Source: Salminus brasiliensis (lineage: Eukaryota; Chordata; Actinopteri; Characiformes; Bryconidae). From it: a stretch of DNA of 64,000 nt. The DNA is taken from contig NC_132893.1 in assembly GCF_030463535.1 (NCBI RefSeq), positions 35,156,734 through 35,220,733 on the forward strand. Reading direction: 5' to 3'. Positions 12,751 to 25,072 of this stretch are shown here, piece by piece. Position 1 is the stretch's first letter. Each line of letters opens with the position of its first letter. The notes under the pieces were generated by a model. It saw nothing but the letters and a program-made list of their open reading frames with translations, was not told the DNA's origin and searched no databases. The translations under genes and the position numbers were made by a program.

Positions 12751-14655
12751 ATTGGGTGTGTTCACAGAACACATTACAGAACATTTAGGGAGGCTGCGAC
12801 AGAAGGCGACTCTGTTAACTTGGAGGAGTATACAGCATCAGTCACTGGCTACATCAGTAAGTGTATTGATGATGTCACTGTCTCCAAGACCATCACCACA
12901 CGCCCAAATCAGAAGCCGTGGATGACTCCTGAGGTGCGTGCGCTACTGAGGACCCGCGACTCGGCCTTCAGAGTGGGTGACAAGGCGGCCCTGAGGAAAG
13001 CAAGAGCCAAATTGTCACGGGCCATCCGAGAGGCAAAGCGCGCACACGCCCAGAGAATCCACAACCACTTTAAGGACACCGGTGACACACGGCACATGTG
13101 GCAGGGCATCCAGGAAATCACAAACTACAGGACAATGCCACCGTCCTGTGACAGTGATGCCTTCCTCCCCGATGCCCTGAACGACTTTTATGCACGGTTT
13201 GAGGCACAGAACAACACGTTGGTGAGAAAGACCACACCCAAGCCGGACGAGCAGGTGTTGTGCCTGACTGCAGTGGACGTGAGGAAAACTCTGCGCAGAG
13301 TCAACCCACGGAAAGCTGCAGGACCAGACAACATCCCCGGCAGAGTGCTCAGAGAGTGTGCAGACCAGTTGACAGATGTTCTCATGGACATCTTCAACGT
13401 CTCCCTGCGCAGCTCCACTGTCCCAACGTGCCTCAAGACCACCACCATCGTCCCCGTGCCGAAGAAGTCCACGGTGTCCTGCCTCAATGACTACCGTCCC
13501 GTAGCTCTCACGCCCATCATCATGAAGTGCTTCGAGAGGTTAGTCATGAGGAACATCAAGAACCAACTGCCCTCTTCACTGGACCCCCTGCAATTTGCAT
13601 ATCGTCCCAACCGCTCCACGGACGATGCCATCACCACCACCCTTCATCTCTCCCTTACCCACCTGGAGAAGAAGGACACCTACGTCAGAATGCTGTTCAT
13701 AGACTTCAGTTCAGCATTCAACACCATCATCCCACAGAACCTCACGAGGAAGTTAAGCCTGCTGGGCCTCAACACCCCCCTCTGCAACTGGATTCTGGAC
13801 TTCCTGACAGGAAGGCCCCAGTTAGTCCGGTTCGGGGACAGCAGCTCCAGCACCATCACCATGAACACTGGGGCACCTCAGGGCAGTGTACTGAGTCCTC
13901 TGCTGTTCACCCTGCTGACTCATGACTGTGTTGCGAAACACAGTTCATACAGCATCATAAAGTTCGCCGATGATACAACTGTGCTGGGTCTCATCAGCAA
14001 AGGCGACGAGTCAGCATACAGAGAGGAGGTGCAGCAGCTGACAGACTGGTGTACAGTCAACAACCTTCACTGGAATGTAGAGAAGACCAAGGAAATGGTT
14101 GTTGACTTCAGGAAATCAAGACCGGACCACTCTCCGCTCAACATCAACGGCTCCTCTGTGGAGATCGTTAAGAGCACCAAGTTCCTTGGTGTCCACCTAG
14201 CGGAGAACCTCACCTGGTCCCTGAACACCAGCTCTACAGCCAAGAAGGCCCAACAGCGTCTCTACTTCCTCCGGAAGCTGAGAAAGGCCCGTCTCCCTCC
14301 ACTCATCCTCACCCTCTTCTATAGGGGAACCATAGAGAGCATCCTAAGCAGCTGCATCACTGCCTGGTTTGGGACCTGCACAGCCTCTGACCGCAAGTCC
14401 CTCCAACGCATTGTGAGGACAGCTGAGAAGATCATCGGAGCCTCTCTCCCCTCCGTCATGGACATTTACACCACCTGCTGCATCCGCAAAGCAACCAGCA
14501 TTGTGGATGACTCCACCCACCCTTCACACAGACTATTCTCCCTCCTGCCATCAGGAAGAAGGTACCGCAGCATCCGGTCCAACACGACCAGACTCTGCAA
14601 TAGCTTCTTCCCCCAAGCCATCAGACTCCTCAACACAACTCAACTTCTGACCTGA
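12739..14655 (+). CDS. Reverse transcriptase of truncated LINE
   Basis: The open frame is 638 codons; the first few codons are probably host DNA upstream of the truncation point. The N-terminal third (to about residue 180) is the basic linker region, with [20 protein letters not shown]. Fingers and palm follow: [36 protein letters not shown] and [15 protein letters not shown]. Motif A is [13 protein letters not shown] with catalytic Asp322. Motif B is [13 protein letters not shown]. Motif C is [14 protein letters not shown] with Asp411-Asp412. [13 protein letters not shown] follows, and the C-terminal tail contains [19 protein letters not shown]. All three catalytic aspartates are present. 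There is no endonuclease domain and no upstream ORF1, so autonomous retrotransposition is not expected. Confidence 0.93.
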   Translation: MKDIIGCVHRTHYRTFREAATEGDSVNLEEYTASVTGYISKCIDDVTVSKTITTRPNQKPWMTPEVRALLRTRDSAFRVGDKAALRKARAKLSRAIREAKRAHAQRIHNHFKDTGDTRHMWQGIQEITNYRTMPPSCDSDAFLPDALNDFYARFEAQNNTLVRKTTPKPDEQVLCLTAVDVRKTLRRVNPRKAAGPDNIPGRVLRECADQLTDVLMDIFNVSLRSSTVPTCLKTTTIVPVPKKSTVSCLNDYRPVALTPIIMKCFERLVMRNIKNQLPSSLDPLQFAYRPNRSTDDAITTTLHLSLTHLEKKDTYVRMLFIDFSSAFNTIIPQNLTRKLSLLGLNTPLCNWILDFLTGRPQLVRFGDSSSSTITMNTGAPQGSVLSPLLFTLLTHDCVAKHSSYSIIKFADDTTVLGLISKGDESAYREEVQQLTDWCTVNNLHWNVEKTKEMVVDFRKSRPDHSPLNINGSSVEIVKSTKFLGVHLAENLTWSLNTSSTAKKAQQRLYFLRKLRKARLPPLILTLFYRGTIESILSSCITAWFGTCTASDRKSLQRIVRTAEKIIGASLPSVMDIYTTCCIRKATSIVDDSTHPSHRLFSLLPSGRRYRSIRSNTTRLCNSFFPQAIRLLNTTQLLT

Positions 14656-14998
14656 TATCTTTCTGGTACATGTTCACTCTCCCTCTCTCTCTCTTTCCAA
14701 CCATTTACCCCAGATAACATGGGAAGCATTTTTTGCACAAGCATTTGCACTAATAACTTTACTACCTCACTGTACTCTATTTATCGCACATTGCACAACT
14801 TGCACACTACCGTCATTATTTATTATCCTCTGTCTGTACTGTGTTGTCTGTCCGCACTTGTTTGTTTGTGTTGCACTTGTGTTTTGTATGCACTGTCTAT
14901 GTTGCACCATGGTCCTGGAGGAACGTTGTTTCGTTTCACTGTGTACTCTGTATGTAGTTGAAATGACAATAAACCCACTTGACTTGACTTGACTTGAA
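12752..14998 (+). mobile_element. LINE (L2/CR1/Rex-type), 5'-truncated
   Basis: A non-LTR retrotransposon fragment. The body contains one reverse-transcriptase frame (separate entry) followed by a 340-bp 3' UTR that ends in AATAAACCCACTTGACTTGA and further TTGAC repeats, the short tandem tail expected of this clade. The apurinic endonuclease domain is absent, so the element is 5'-truncated at about 12750-12780. The frame has no stop, which suggests a fairly recent insertion. I could not define target-site duplications with confidence. Confidence 0.9.
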
Positions 14999-15457
14999 AT
15001 GACATTAGTTAGCTAGCAATGTTAGCCTAGCACCTCCTGTTGTACTAAAGGCCACATCAGATACCAAACATGTCTTGGCTGATCGCCTGAATCTGGGGCC
15101 AGAAATCAATGATGTTCCTCTGCTTTTCACTGAACTGTTCCTTTACGTGAAGCTTCTGTTAAAAACAGCAGATTTTCAGTCGTTTTTAGGAAATATCAGG
15201 AAATATCAGATCTCAGGTGTAGCACTGTGCCGTCTCTGTAAATGTAAATATCTTAAGCTTCATATCTGTAGCTGGGTGAATGTCTAAAATGACCAATAAA
15301 TAAGTAAATAAATGAATAGCATTGTAGTTTGTTTGGTTATCATAGCTCATCGTGCCCTATCTGTGTGTACAGGCGGCAAAGGTCGGTACGAGGCACACCC
15401 AGAGTCCACTGGACATAAACACTGAGTCACAGGTGATTACTTCCATCTTCCATCTTC

Positions 15458-15463
15458 TTTATT
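15458..15463 (-). terminator. sub1 polyadenylation signal
   Basis: AATAAA on the minus strand, about 280 bases beyond the sub1 stop codon. It is the first canonical hexamer downstream, so the 3' UTR would be about 300 bases. Confidence 0.65.
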
Positions 15464-15743
15464 GTAAAAAGTGAACACAAGCTAAACCCCCAGCTCCCCA
15501 CTCATCCACGCGTCCACAGAAGCGATACGGACGCTCTTGACCGCGGTCAGTAGAAAAAAAAGAAGGGAAAAGTAAAATAAAACACAGCGACTGACCTAAT
15601 CTAAAACACACACACACACACAGATCTGTCCTGAACATTTCCACGGATTATTAATCTGCCTTTTAAAAAATGTAAGGAAAATGTGGAATGAGGATTAAAA
15701 ACTGAAAAAGAAATGAAGACAGGGCTGCAGCTCCTCAGACTGC

Positions 15744-17567
15744 TTATGTTCTCCGCACGGCTTCATCGATGTCATCAATCTGCTCCTTCAGCTGGTTCCA
15801 CTGTTCTGGATTCAGTGAAATACCTGAAAACAGACAGACAGATAGATCCATAATGTTAAATGGAATCTCCCACAATCCACTCTCGTTACAATATACAGAC
15901 AAAAGTATTGGGACAATCAAGGGTATTAAAATAAGCTTGTTGGAGAAACTGTCTCAACTTTCCAGGGAAGAAGACACCACCCCACCTCATCCTCAACTCA
16001 TCCCATCTAAAGTACTGGATGGAGCTCCTCCACCATCATTCCAGAGAACACAGCTCTTCCACTGCTCCACAGCTCCTCAATGCTGGGGGGCTTTATACCC
16101 CTCTAGCCCACGCCTGGCATTATTAGGCAGCATGGAGTCAATACCTTAATGTTTATTGATCTGCTCCAGAGAGTCCTATTCTATAGGCAGTACTTCTTTA
16201 TCTACAGGGACTAGACAAGTTGTCTGTGTGCATTTGCACATCTATGTCAGCAATGAGTGCAACTTTAAATAGCTGAATGCCTACAAACGTACTGTATTAT
16301 TGGACATACTGTATATAGTGTACGGATGTGTGTGGATGAGGAGAGTGACAGGTCTCGTACCTTTCCTTCCCGGCTTCATTTCGCCCTCCTGGTCCATCCA
16401 GTACTCACGGATATCAATCAGGACCTTCCCTTTGAAGTCTCGCACGCTCACATACCTCATCTTCCCTATCTTGGAGATAACAGCACACAAAACAACAGTG
16501 AGCACCAGTTTTTAACCCCTGAAAACATCAACACTGTTGATGCTGGTGATAAGCATCAACATAAGCATGCTAATTATTCTTGACTTGCAGTTCACTGAAA
16601 TAATCAAATAATCAGAGTTCACTGAAATAATCAAATAATCAGAGTTCACTGAAATAATCAAATAGTCAGAGTTCACTGAAATAATCAGAGAAACTGTGGA
16701 AATGCAGAATGTGCACTTTTAACCCACACCAGATCCATGTTTCTAAGTATGAACAGAAATATTTTTGCCATGTTTTATGCCATTATCTCATCAAAATAAG
16801 CATAAAATATAGGCTCAAATCCATCTACACAGGAAGTAATTGCATAAATACATTACTTAACTATGTAATTAAATATGGAATTACTAGAGCAGTCAATTTT
16901 AATGTTGTCAAATATATGAAATTATCACTTATAATTTTTAGATCATCACTGCATGCAAAAACTTGAATCTTTAAAACCGTAAAAACAGCAACTTTATAGA
17001 AACGTGCAAAAGTTTTTCTATTTTTATTAGTTTATAAGTTTGTCTGTTTGTATGAGCTCCCTCGTCTCGGTTCTGAAGAAAGCAGCACGGTTCTCCTGCA
17101 GCATTACCGCAACAGGTTACGCTCTCAACCAGCCAGAGAGGGCGCCAGAGAGCGCTCTGCTAGAACACAGCAGTAAAAACAAAGGATCGGATCTGGATCG
17201 GCCTTAAAACAGCTGATCCCCAATCCATTTAAATACAGCTCTGCTAATTACGATCACAACAGCTACGCAACGTCGATAACGACTCCTGACCTGGAACATG
17301 TTGTCATTTTTACTGCTGCCGCTGCTGCTTTTGGAGGAGGCTTTGGAGGACTCTCCACTCTTCTGTTTCTTGGTGGGTTTTTCCGGAGTCGCCTGCCTCT
17401 TCCTCTTGGCCTGGAAAACGACAAACAATTGATTCCGAAACGTCGGGTGGTCTGCAGAACACCACCAAACCTCTGCTTATTGATCAGACGTGACGTACCT
17501 TTGTATCGGCTTCACTGTCAGAGTCACTGTTGGAGGTAGAGGACAGCACTTCCTTGGATTTCGGCAT
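15744..17567 (-). CDS. sub1: sub1, transcriptional coactivator PC4
   Basis: SUB1/PC4 binds single-stranded DNA and acts as a nuclear RNA polymerase II coactivator and genome-stability factor (family knowledge). Four coding exons on the minus strand, 17499-17567, 17291-17410, 16361-16469 and 15744-15823, join in phase into 125 residues; the human protein has 127. Seen: start [20 protein letters not shown] (acidic Ser-rich segment that is a casein kinase target in the family), a Lys-rich linker around [19 protein letters not shown], a Ser tract, then the ssDNA-binding domain from about residue 60: [43 protein letters not shown] and [19 protein letters not shown]. The ATG lies three bases inside its exon, so an upstream non-coding exon is needed. 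Teleosts may carry sub1a and sub1b; I cannot tell which this is. Confidence 0.97.
15891..16290. mobile_element. MITE, family X (copy 2) in sub1 intron 3
   Basis: Begins with GACAAAAGTATTGGGACAAT and carries the CCCCTCTAGCCCACGCCTGG core in inverse orientation to copy 1. The right end is eroded near 16290. It is inserted between the last two coding exons of sub1. Confidence 0.75.
16591..16690. repeat. 27-bp tandem repeat, about 3.5 copies
   Basis: Unit starts GTTCACTGAAATAATCAAAT and repeats with one substitution and a shortened last copy. In sub1 intron 2. Confidence 0.9.
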
Positions 17568-17570
17568 TTT

Positions 17571-19342
17571 CTGGAAAGACAGCACACACAGGATTAAAGA
17601 TATGGTCATTCTGCTAAAAACCTTCTGGACGTTTGATCTTCATGTAACCGATACTGAGCAGAGGCCGAGACGGCATCCGTTCATAGCTGTAGACCTGGTC
17701 ACTTGCAGAGTGCACATTATAGCTGGGTCGGATCGAGGTCCGATCACGTTCTCATCATAAACGTGGGACCAGAGTTTGTTTGGGACCAGACCGGGACCTT
17801 AGCGGGGTTGTTGTGGTTTATACCTGAGTGTGATTACTGTGTTCACACCTGCCCAAATGAATCACACCAAGATGATGCTCCACTGACTGGAACAGGGAGA
17901 ACGGCGTCTCCGTCATTCCCACTCCGGGCCGGAACGCTGCTGCTGCTACTGCACTATGGAGCTTGGGTGGTGGAGCTGCAGGATGAGAACCTCTCTCCAG
18001 AACTGCTGCTGTGTCATATTAGTGTAAAATCCTGTAGTGTTACTCTACCGCCTCAGCCCACATGCTGCTCCACCTTCAGATCAAGCTGCATCTGGAGCTC
18101 TCAGCTTGTCCAGAAAAATTGTTTTCCTTAACATTAACACAGACACAGGCGTACTGGTCAGCGCTCCGTCCGTATTCAGCTCTGATTTTGTCCGTATTTG
18201 TGCACATTCTGTTAAAGCTTACAGACATGGCCGGAGCAGTGCAGTACCACTGGAAATCGTGGGGGGGCAGTGTAGTCTCTTTATTGACACGCCACTTTTA
18301 CACCAACATTTACTCCGCCACCATTTTTGTCTTTCTAGTAAAGGGTACGTCCTCACGACCTCCTCCACCGTCACCATGTTTGTTGTTGTTGTTGGAAACG
18401 TTCGACTCTGATCTGCCCTCTAGTGGAGGATGTACTGCTTAACATCCATGATAACATAAAGGACGCATGGACGTATGTGAGCAGAGACGGTTACATTTGA
18501 CACGGACGTGTTTATTTCGAAATGAGTGATTAGTGGTGGCTCAAAGTGTGAATTACACTTCCTGACTGTAGGGGGAGCCAAAGAGCAAGAAATGGCAATT
18601 TTCCATAGTGATGCTTTAATCGGATTAAAACGCTCAGGTGCTAATACTGCCTTACCGAACTCTGTAGTACCTTTAAGGTGTTTTCATTATACATGACTGT
18701 AATAATAGGGTACTAATATGGTAATAATATGGTAATAATATGGTAATTATGCCAGCCTCAGGATGAACGTCACTAACATATAGATAAACATCATAAATTT
18801 ATACATTTAGATGAAAAAAATATTTATTTGAATTTATTTGGAAAACAATCCTACTCTTCTTTAGAGAACGCAATGGTTCCATATAGAACCGGAACAACCC
18901 AAAGAACCTTATCCATGCTTAACTGGTTCCTTATAAATAAATAAATAAATAAGCATCCTGTTATTGAATCCCCATAGCAACAAAAAGGGTTCCACGGTTG
19001 ATGCTCAAGTCCAAGGAACCCCTTTTTCAGTACTATCTAGAACCCATTTTACATTGCAAAACGGTGACCCAGTTTTAAGGTGGGTAGAGTGTGGGCGTGT
19101 CAACTGTGAAATCTGAGCCTCAATTTTAATAAATCTTGTTAATCTAGGCGGCTCAGCAGCGCGCGCGCGACTGTGGCGGGCGCTGTGGGTCAGCAGGTGA
19201 ATAATAAAGGCCCTCTGTTTCTCAGGTGAGATGAAGAAGAGGTCAGATGCAGCAGCAGCGCAATCATGGGCCTTAAACCGCGCGCGCCTGCAGCGGACAC
19301 CTGACCGCACCGCGAGCGGACAAATCGCTATGCGTCACTCAC
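17571..19342 (-). other. sub1 intron 1, mostly unique DNA
   Basis: No exon recognised. At 18865-19060 there is a diverged fish repeat with GGTTCCATATAGAACC, AAAGAACCTT and AAGGAACCCC. Short GGTAATAATAT tandems lie at 18705-18745. Confidence 0.5.
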
Positions 19343-19540
19343 CTGCGCGGGGGAGGTAAAGCGGCTCGGTTCGGTTCGGTGGGTCAGCTGGTCAGTGTGT
19401 GTGTGTGAGGATGTGGGTCAGTGTGTGATCCCTCCGAGCTCCTACTGCGCGCCAGAAAACAACCACTGCGAGGAAATCGGCGCCGCAAAGGCTTATGGGG
19501 CGCCGCCTTCCTCCCGCACTGAACTGTGGGAAATGTAGTC
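19343..19540 (-). promoter_or_regulatory. sub1 first exon (non-coding) and promoter
   Basis: A strong donor, GCGCAG|GTGAGT on the minus strand, ends a candidate non-coding exon at 19343. Upstream DNA is CpG-rich (19440-19510). A ZNF143/GFY-type motif, GGACTACATTTCCCACAGTT on the minus strand (19523-19542), is typical of housekeeping promoters. The start site is inferred to lie between about 19440 and 19520. Confidence 0.6.
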
Positions 19541-19633
19541 CTAACGTGAAGCTGTTTGTCTGGCAGTAGTTTTTTTTTATTACGTAGCTCTAATATTACA
19601 ATACATAATACACACAAACGGGCACTACATTCC

Positions 19634-22600
19634 ACCACTGACCTTATGTTTATTTGGGTTTATTCTAATGTTATATAGAGTTAATTACAGGTGGACGCTC
19701 TCACTGACCACTGACTTTATGTTTATTTGGGTTTATTCTAATGTTATATAGAGTTAATTACAGGTGGACACTCTCACTGACCATTGACTTTATGTTTATT
19801 TGGGTTTATTCTAATGTTATATAGAGTTAATTACAGGTAGACGCTCTCACTGACCACTGCCTTTATGTTTATTTGGGTTTATTCTAATGTTATATAGAGT
19901 TAATTACAGGTGGACACTCTCACTGACCACTGACTTTATGTTTATTTGGGTTTATTCTAATGTTATATAGAGTTAATTACAGGTAGACACTCTCACTGAC
20001 CACTGACTTTATGTTTATTTGGGTTTATTCTAATGTTATATAGAGTTAATTACAGGTAGACGCTCTCACTGACCACTGCCTTTATGTTTATTTGGGTTTA
20101 TTCTAATGTTATATAGAGTTAATTACAGGTGGACACTCTCACTGACCACTGCCTTTATGTTTATTTGGGTTTATTCTAATGTTATATAGAGTTAATTACA
20201 GGTAGACGCTCTCACTGACCACTGCCTTTATGTTTATTTGGGTTTATTCTAATGTTATATAGAGTTAATTACAGGTAGACGCTCTCACTGACCACTGCCT
20301 TTATGTTTATTTGGGTTTATTCTAATGTTATATAGAGTTAATTACAGGTAGACGCTCTCACTGACCACTGCCTTTATGTTTATTTGGGTTTATTCTAATG
20401 TTATATAGAGTTAATTACAGGTGGACACTCTCACTGACCATTGACTTTATGTTTATTTGGGTTTATTCTAATGTTATATAGAGTTAATTACAGGTGGACA
20501 CTCTCACTGACCACTGACTTTATGTTTATTTGGGTTTATTCTAATGTTATATAGAGTTAATTACAGGTAGACACTCTCACTGACCACTGACTTTATGTTT
20601 ATTTGGGTTTATTCTAATGTTATATAGAGTTAATTACAGGTAGACGCTCTCACTGACCGCTGACTTTATGTTTATTTGGGTTTATTCTAATGTTATATAG
20701 AGTTAATTACAGGTAGACGCTCTCACTGACCGCTGACTTTATGTTTATTTGGGTTTATTCTAATGTTATATAGAGTTAATTACAGGTAGACACTCTCACT
20801 GACCACTGACTTCATGATTATTTGGGTTTATTCTAATGTTATATAGAGTTAATTACAGGTAGACACTCTCACTGACCACTGACTTTATGTTTATTTGGGT
20901 TTATTCTAATGTTATATAGAGTTAATTACAGGTAGACACTCTCACTGACCACTGACTTTATGATTATTTGGGTTTATTCTAATGTTATATAGAGTTAATT
21001 ACAGGTAGACACTCTCACTGACCACTGACTTTATGTTTATTTGGGTTTATTCTAATGTTATACAGAGGTAATTACAGGTAGACACTCTCACTGACCACTG
21101 ACTTTGTTTATTTGGGTTTATTCTAATGTTATATAGAGTTAATTACAGGTAGACACTCTCACTGACCACTGACTTTATGTTTATTTGGGTTTATTCTAAT
21201 GTTATATAGAGTTAATTACAGGTAGACACTCTCACTGACCACTGACTTTATGGATTTATTCTAATGTTATATAGAGTTAATTACAGGTAGACACTCTCAC
21301 TGACCACTGACTTTATGTTTATTTGGGTTTATTCTAATGTTATATAGAGTTAATTACAGGTGGACGCTCTCACTGACCACTGACTTTATGTTTATTTGGG
21401 TTTATTCTAATGTTATATAGAGTTAATTACAGGTAGACGCTCTCACTGTCCATTGACTTTATGTTTATTTGGGTTTATTCTAATGTTATATAGAGTTAAT
21501 TACAGGTGGACACTCTCACTGACCACTGACTTTATGTTTATTTGGGTTTATTCTAATGTTATATAGAGTTAATTACAGGTAGACACTCTCACTGACCACT
21601 GACTTTATGTTTATTTGGGTTTATTCTAATGTTATATAGAGTTAATTACAGGTGGACGCTCTCACTGACCACTGACTTTATGTTTATTTGGGTTTATTCT
21701 AATGTTATATAGAGTTAATTACAGGTGGACGCTCTCACTGACCGCTGACTTTATGTTTATTTGGGTTTATTCTAATGTTATATAGAGTTAATTACAGGTG
21801 GACGCTCTCACTGACCGCTGACTTTATGTTTATTTGGGTTTATTCTAATGTTATATAGAGTTAATTACAGGTAGACGCTCTCACTGACCGCTGACTTTAT
21901 GTTTATTTGGGTTTATTCTAATGTTATATAGAGTTAATTACAGGTGGACGCTCTCACTGACCGCTGACTTTATGTTTATTTGGGTTTATTCTAATGTTAT
22001 ATAGAGTTAATTACAGGTAGACGCTCTCACTGACCGCTGACTTTATGTTTATTTGGGTTTATTCTAATGTTATATAGAGTTAATTACAGGTAGACACTCT
22101 CACTGACCACTGACTTCATGATTATTTGGGTTTATTCTAATGTTATATAGAGTTAATTACAGGTAGACACTCTCACTGACCACTGACTTTATGTTTATTT
22201 GGGTTTATTCTAATGTTATATAGAGTTAATTACAGGTAGACACTCTCACTGACCACTGACTTTATGTTTATTTGGGTTTATTCTAATGTTATACAGAGGT
22301 AATTACAGGTAGACACTCTCACTGACCACTGACTTTGTTTATTTGGGTTTATTCTAATGTTATATAGAGTTAATTACAGGTAGACACTCTCACTGACCAC
22401 TGACTTTATGTTTATTTGGGTTTATTCTAATGTTATATAGAGTTAATTACAGGTAGACACTCTCACTGACCACTGACTTTATGGATTTATTCTAATGTTA
22501 TATAGAGTTAATTACAGGTAGACACTCTCACTGACCACTGACTTTATGTTTATTTGGGTTTATTCTAATGTTATATAGAGTTAATTACAGGTGGACGCTC

Positions 22601-23962
22601 TCACTGACCACTGACTTTATGTTTATTTGGGTTTATTCTAATGTTATATAGAGTTAATTACAGGTAGACGCTCTCACTGTCCATTGACTTTATGTTTATT
22701 TGGGTTTATTCTAATGTTATATAGAGTTAATTACAGGTGGACACTCTCACTGACCACTGACTTTATGTTTATTTGGGTTTATTCTAATGTTATATAGAGT
22801 TAATTACAGGTAGACACTCTCACTGACCACTGACTTTATGTTTATTTGGGTTTATTCTAATGTTATATAGAGTTAATTACAGGTGGACGCTCTCACTGAC
22901 CACTGACTTTATGTTTATTTGGGTTTATTCTAATGTTATATAGAGTTAATTACAGGTGGACGCTCTCACTGACCGCTGACTTTATGTTTATTTGGGTTTA
23001 TTCTAATGTTATATAGAGTTAATTACAGGTGGACGCTCTCACTGACCGCTGACTTTATGTTTATTTGGGTTTATTCTAATGTTATATAGAGTTAATTACA
23101 GGTAGACGCTCTCACTGACCGCTGACTTTATGTTTATTTGGGTTTATTCTAATGTTATATAGAGTTAATTACAGGTAGACACTCTCACTGACCACTGACT
23201 TCATGATTATTTGGGTTTATTCTAATGTTATATAGAGTTAATTACAGGTAGACACTCTCACTGACCACTGACTTTATGTTTATTTGGGTTTATTCTAATG
23301 TTATATAGAGTTAATTACAGGTAGACACTCTCACTGACCACTGACTTTATGATTATTTGGGTTTATTCTAATGTTATATAGAGTTAATTACAGGTAGACA
23401 CTCTCACTGACCACTGACTTTATGTTTATTTGGGTTTATTCTAATGTTATACAGAGGTAATTACAGGTAGACACTCTCACTGACCACTGACTTTGTTTAT
23501 TTGGGTTTATTCTAATGTTATATAGAGTTAATTACAGGTAGACACTCTCACTGACCACTGACTTTATGTTTATTTGGGTTTATTCTAATGTTATATAGAG
23601 TTAATTACAGGTAGACACTCTCACTGACCACTGACTTTATGGATTTATTCTAATGTTATATAGAGTTAATTACAGGTAGACACTCTCACTGACCACTGAC
23701 TTTATGTTTATTTGGGTTTATTCTAATGTTATATAGAGTTAATTACAGGTAGACACTCTCACTGACCACTGACTTTATGTTTATTTGGGTTTATTCTAAT
23801 GTTATATAGAGTTAATTACAGGTAGACTCTTACTGACCACTGACTTTATGTTCATTTGGGTTTATTCTAATGTTATATAGAGTTAATTACAGGTAGACAC
23901 TCTCACTGACCACTGACTTTAGGTTTATTCTAATGTTATATAGAGTTAATTACAGGTAGATT
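19634..23962. repeat. 73-bp satellite array A, about 59 copies
   Basis: Unit runs through TTATGTTTATTTGGGTTTAT, TCTAATGTTATATAGAGTTA, ATTACAGGTAGACACTCTCA and CTGACCACTGAC. The TTATGTTT landmark recurs at 19644, 19717 and 19790, giving a 73-bp period. Diagnostic variant units (ATACAGAGGTAATT, GACTTTGTTTATT, a 10-bp deletion at TATGGATTTATT, and TTCATGATTATT) recur in blocks of about 1.2 kb, which shows higher-order structure. No coding potential. Confidence 0.98.
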
Positions 23963-25072
23963 GGTATAGGTATGATTGTTATCTACAGGTGTGTGTAAAC
24001 AGACCTGGGTTGTTTTGACTTTGTACACACACCTATGATAACATGCCTACAATCATGAGGGAATTATCTCGTTGAGGACAGACTGTGTGAGTTGTTACAG
24101 CAGGCATAACTGCAAATAGCACCCATACCGAGCACTGTCCACCAGGGGGCGCAGCATGAGGAACTGGTTGGACAGGCCTTAACATGCCTTTTAATAACAG
24201 GTATTGCTTGTTTACCTTTATGTGCCACATGTGCTGCCATTGGTTTTCCACACCATTTGGCTCCAATAGTATCTGGACACCCCTTCTGATTAGCGTGTTT
24301 AGCTACTTTAAGCTGTAAATAAACCCACTGCACGACCCTAAGGTCACGGTGCCCAAGACCAAGCGTGGGCTAGAGGGGTCTAAAGCCCCCCCAGCATTGG
24401 GCTGCCTGGGTTCTCTGAAGCTCCATCCAGTACTTTTGGGATGAGTTGGAGTGGCAGGACCTGACCTCACTGATGCTTTCATGAGGGGCTGAATGCAATC
24501 AAATCCTCTTCACAGAAATGTTCTGAGATCTAACATCAAAGCCTTCCCAGAAGAGCAGAGTCTGCTGATTCCAGGAGAAAGGCTGGAGGACCAGGTGAAG
24601 CACAGGCTGACCTCTGCACTGTTTGTCCAGGTCTGTGACAGCGGCGTTCTCATCACATGATGTTCTCCAGTCTTCATCTTCGTCCTGCTCTTATCTTTCT
24701 CAGAATGTACGACGAGCAAACCGGTCGATTGTTTTTACAGCTGGTTTATATATGTCAAAGATAAAGGCAGTGAGAGACCTGTCTAATAATAACGCTCTCA
24801 CATGTCAACAAATCTGCTTCTGAAGAGGTCTCTCCTCCTGCCAGACTGACTTTATTTACAAATACCATTTAAATAAAGATAGCTAATTATTATATATATT
24901 ATTATTTTTTTTTTACATTTTTATTAAAAATATGTTAAATATAATTATTATCAATACATTATTATTTTATTATTATTATTAAAGAATAATAAAAAATAGT
25001 GTATTATTATTCCATTCAAATGTATTTCTAAAGCACTTTTTTACAATAAATGTTGTCACAGAGCAGTTATTT
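23963..25072. other. Spacer between satellite arrays
   Basis: Starts with TTGGTATAGGTATGATTGTT, which is also the right border of array B. Contains a partial family X MITE (24255-24490) and AT-rich DNA at 24880-25020. No gene recognised. Confidence 0.6.
24255..24490. mobile_element. MITE, family X (copy 3, partial)
   Basis: Carries TCTGGACACCCCTTCTGATT, AGCGTGGGCTAGAGGGG and TCCATCCAGTACTTTTGG. The right terminus is missing. Confidence 0.7.
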
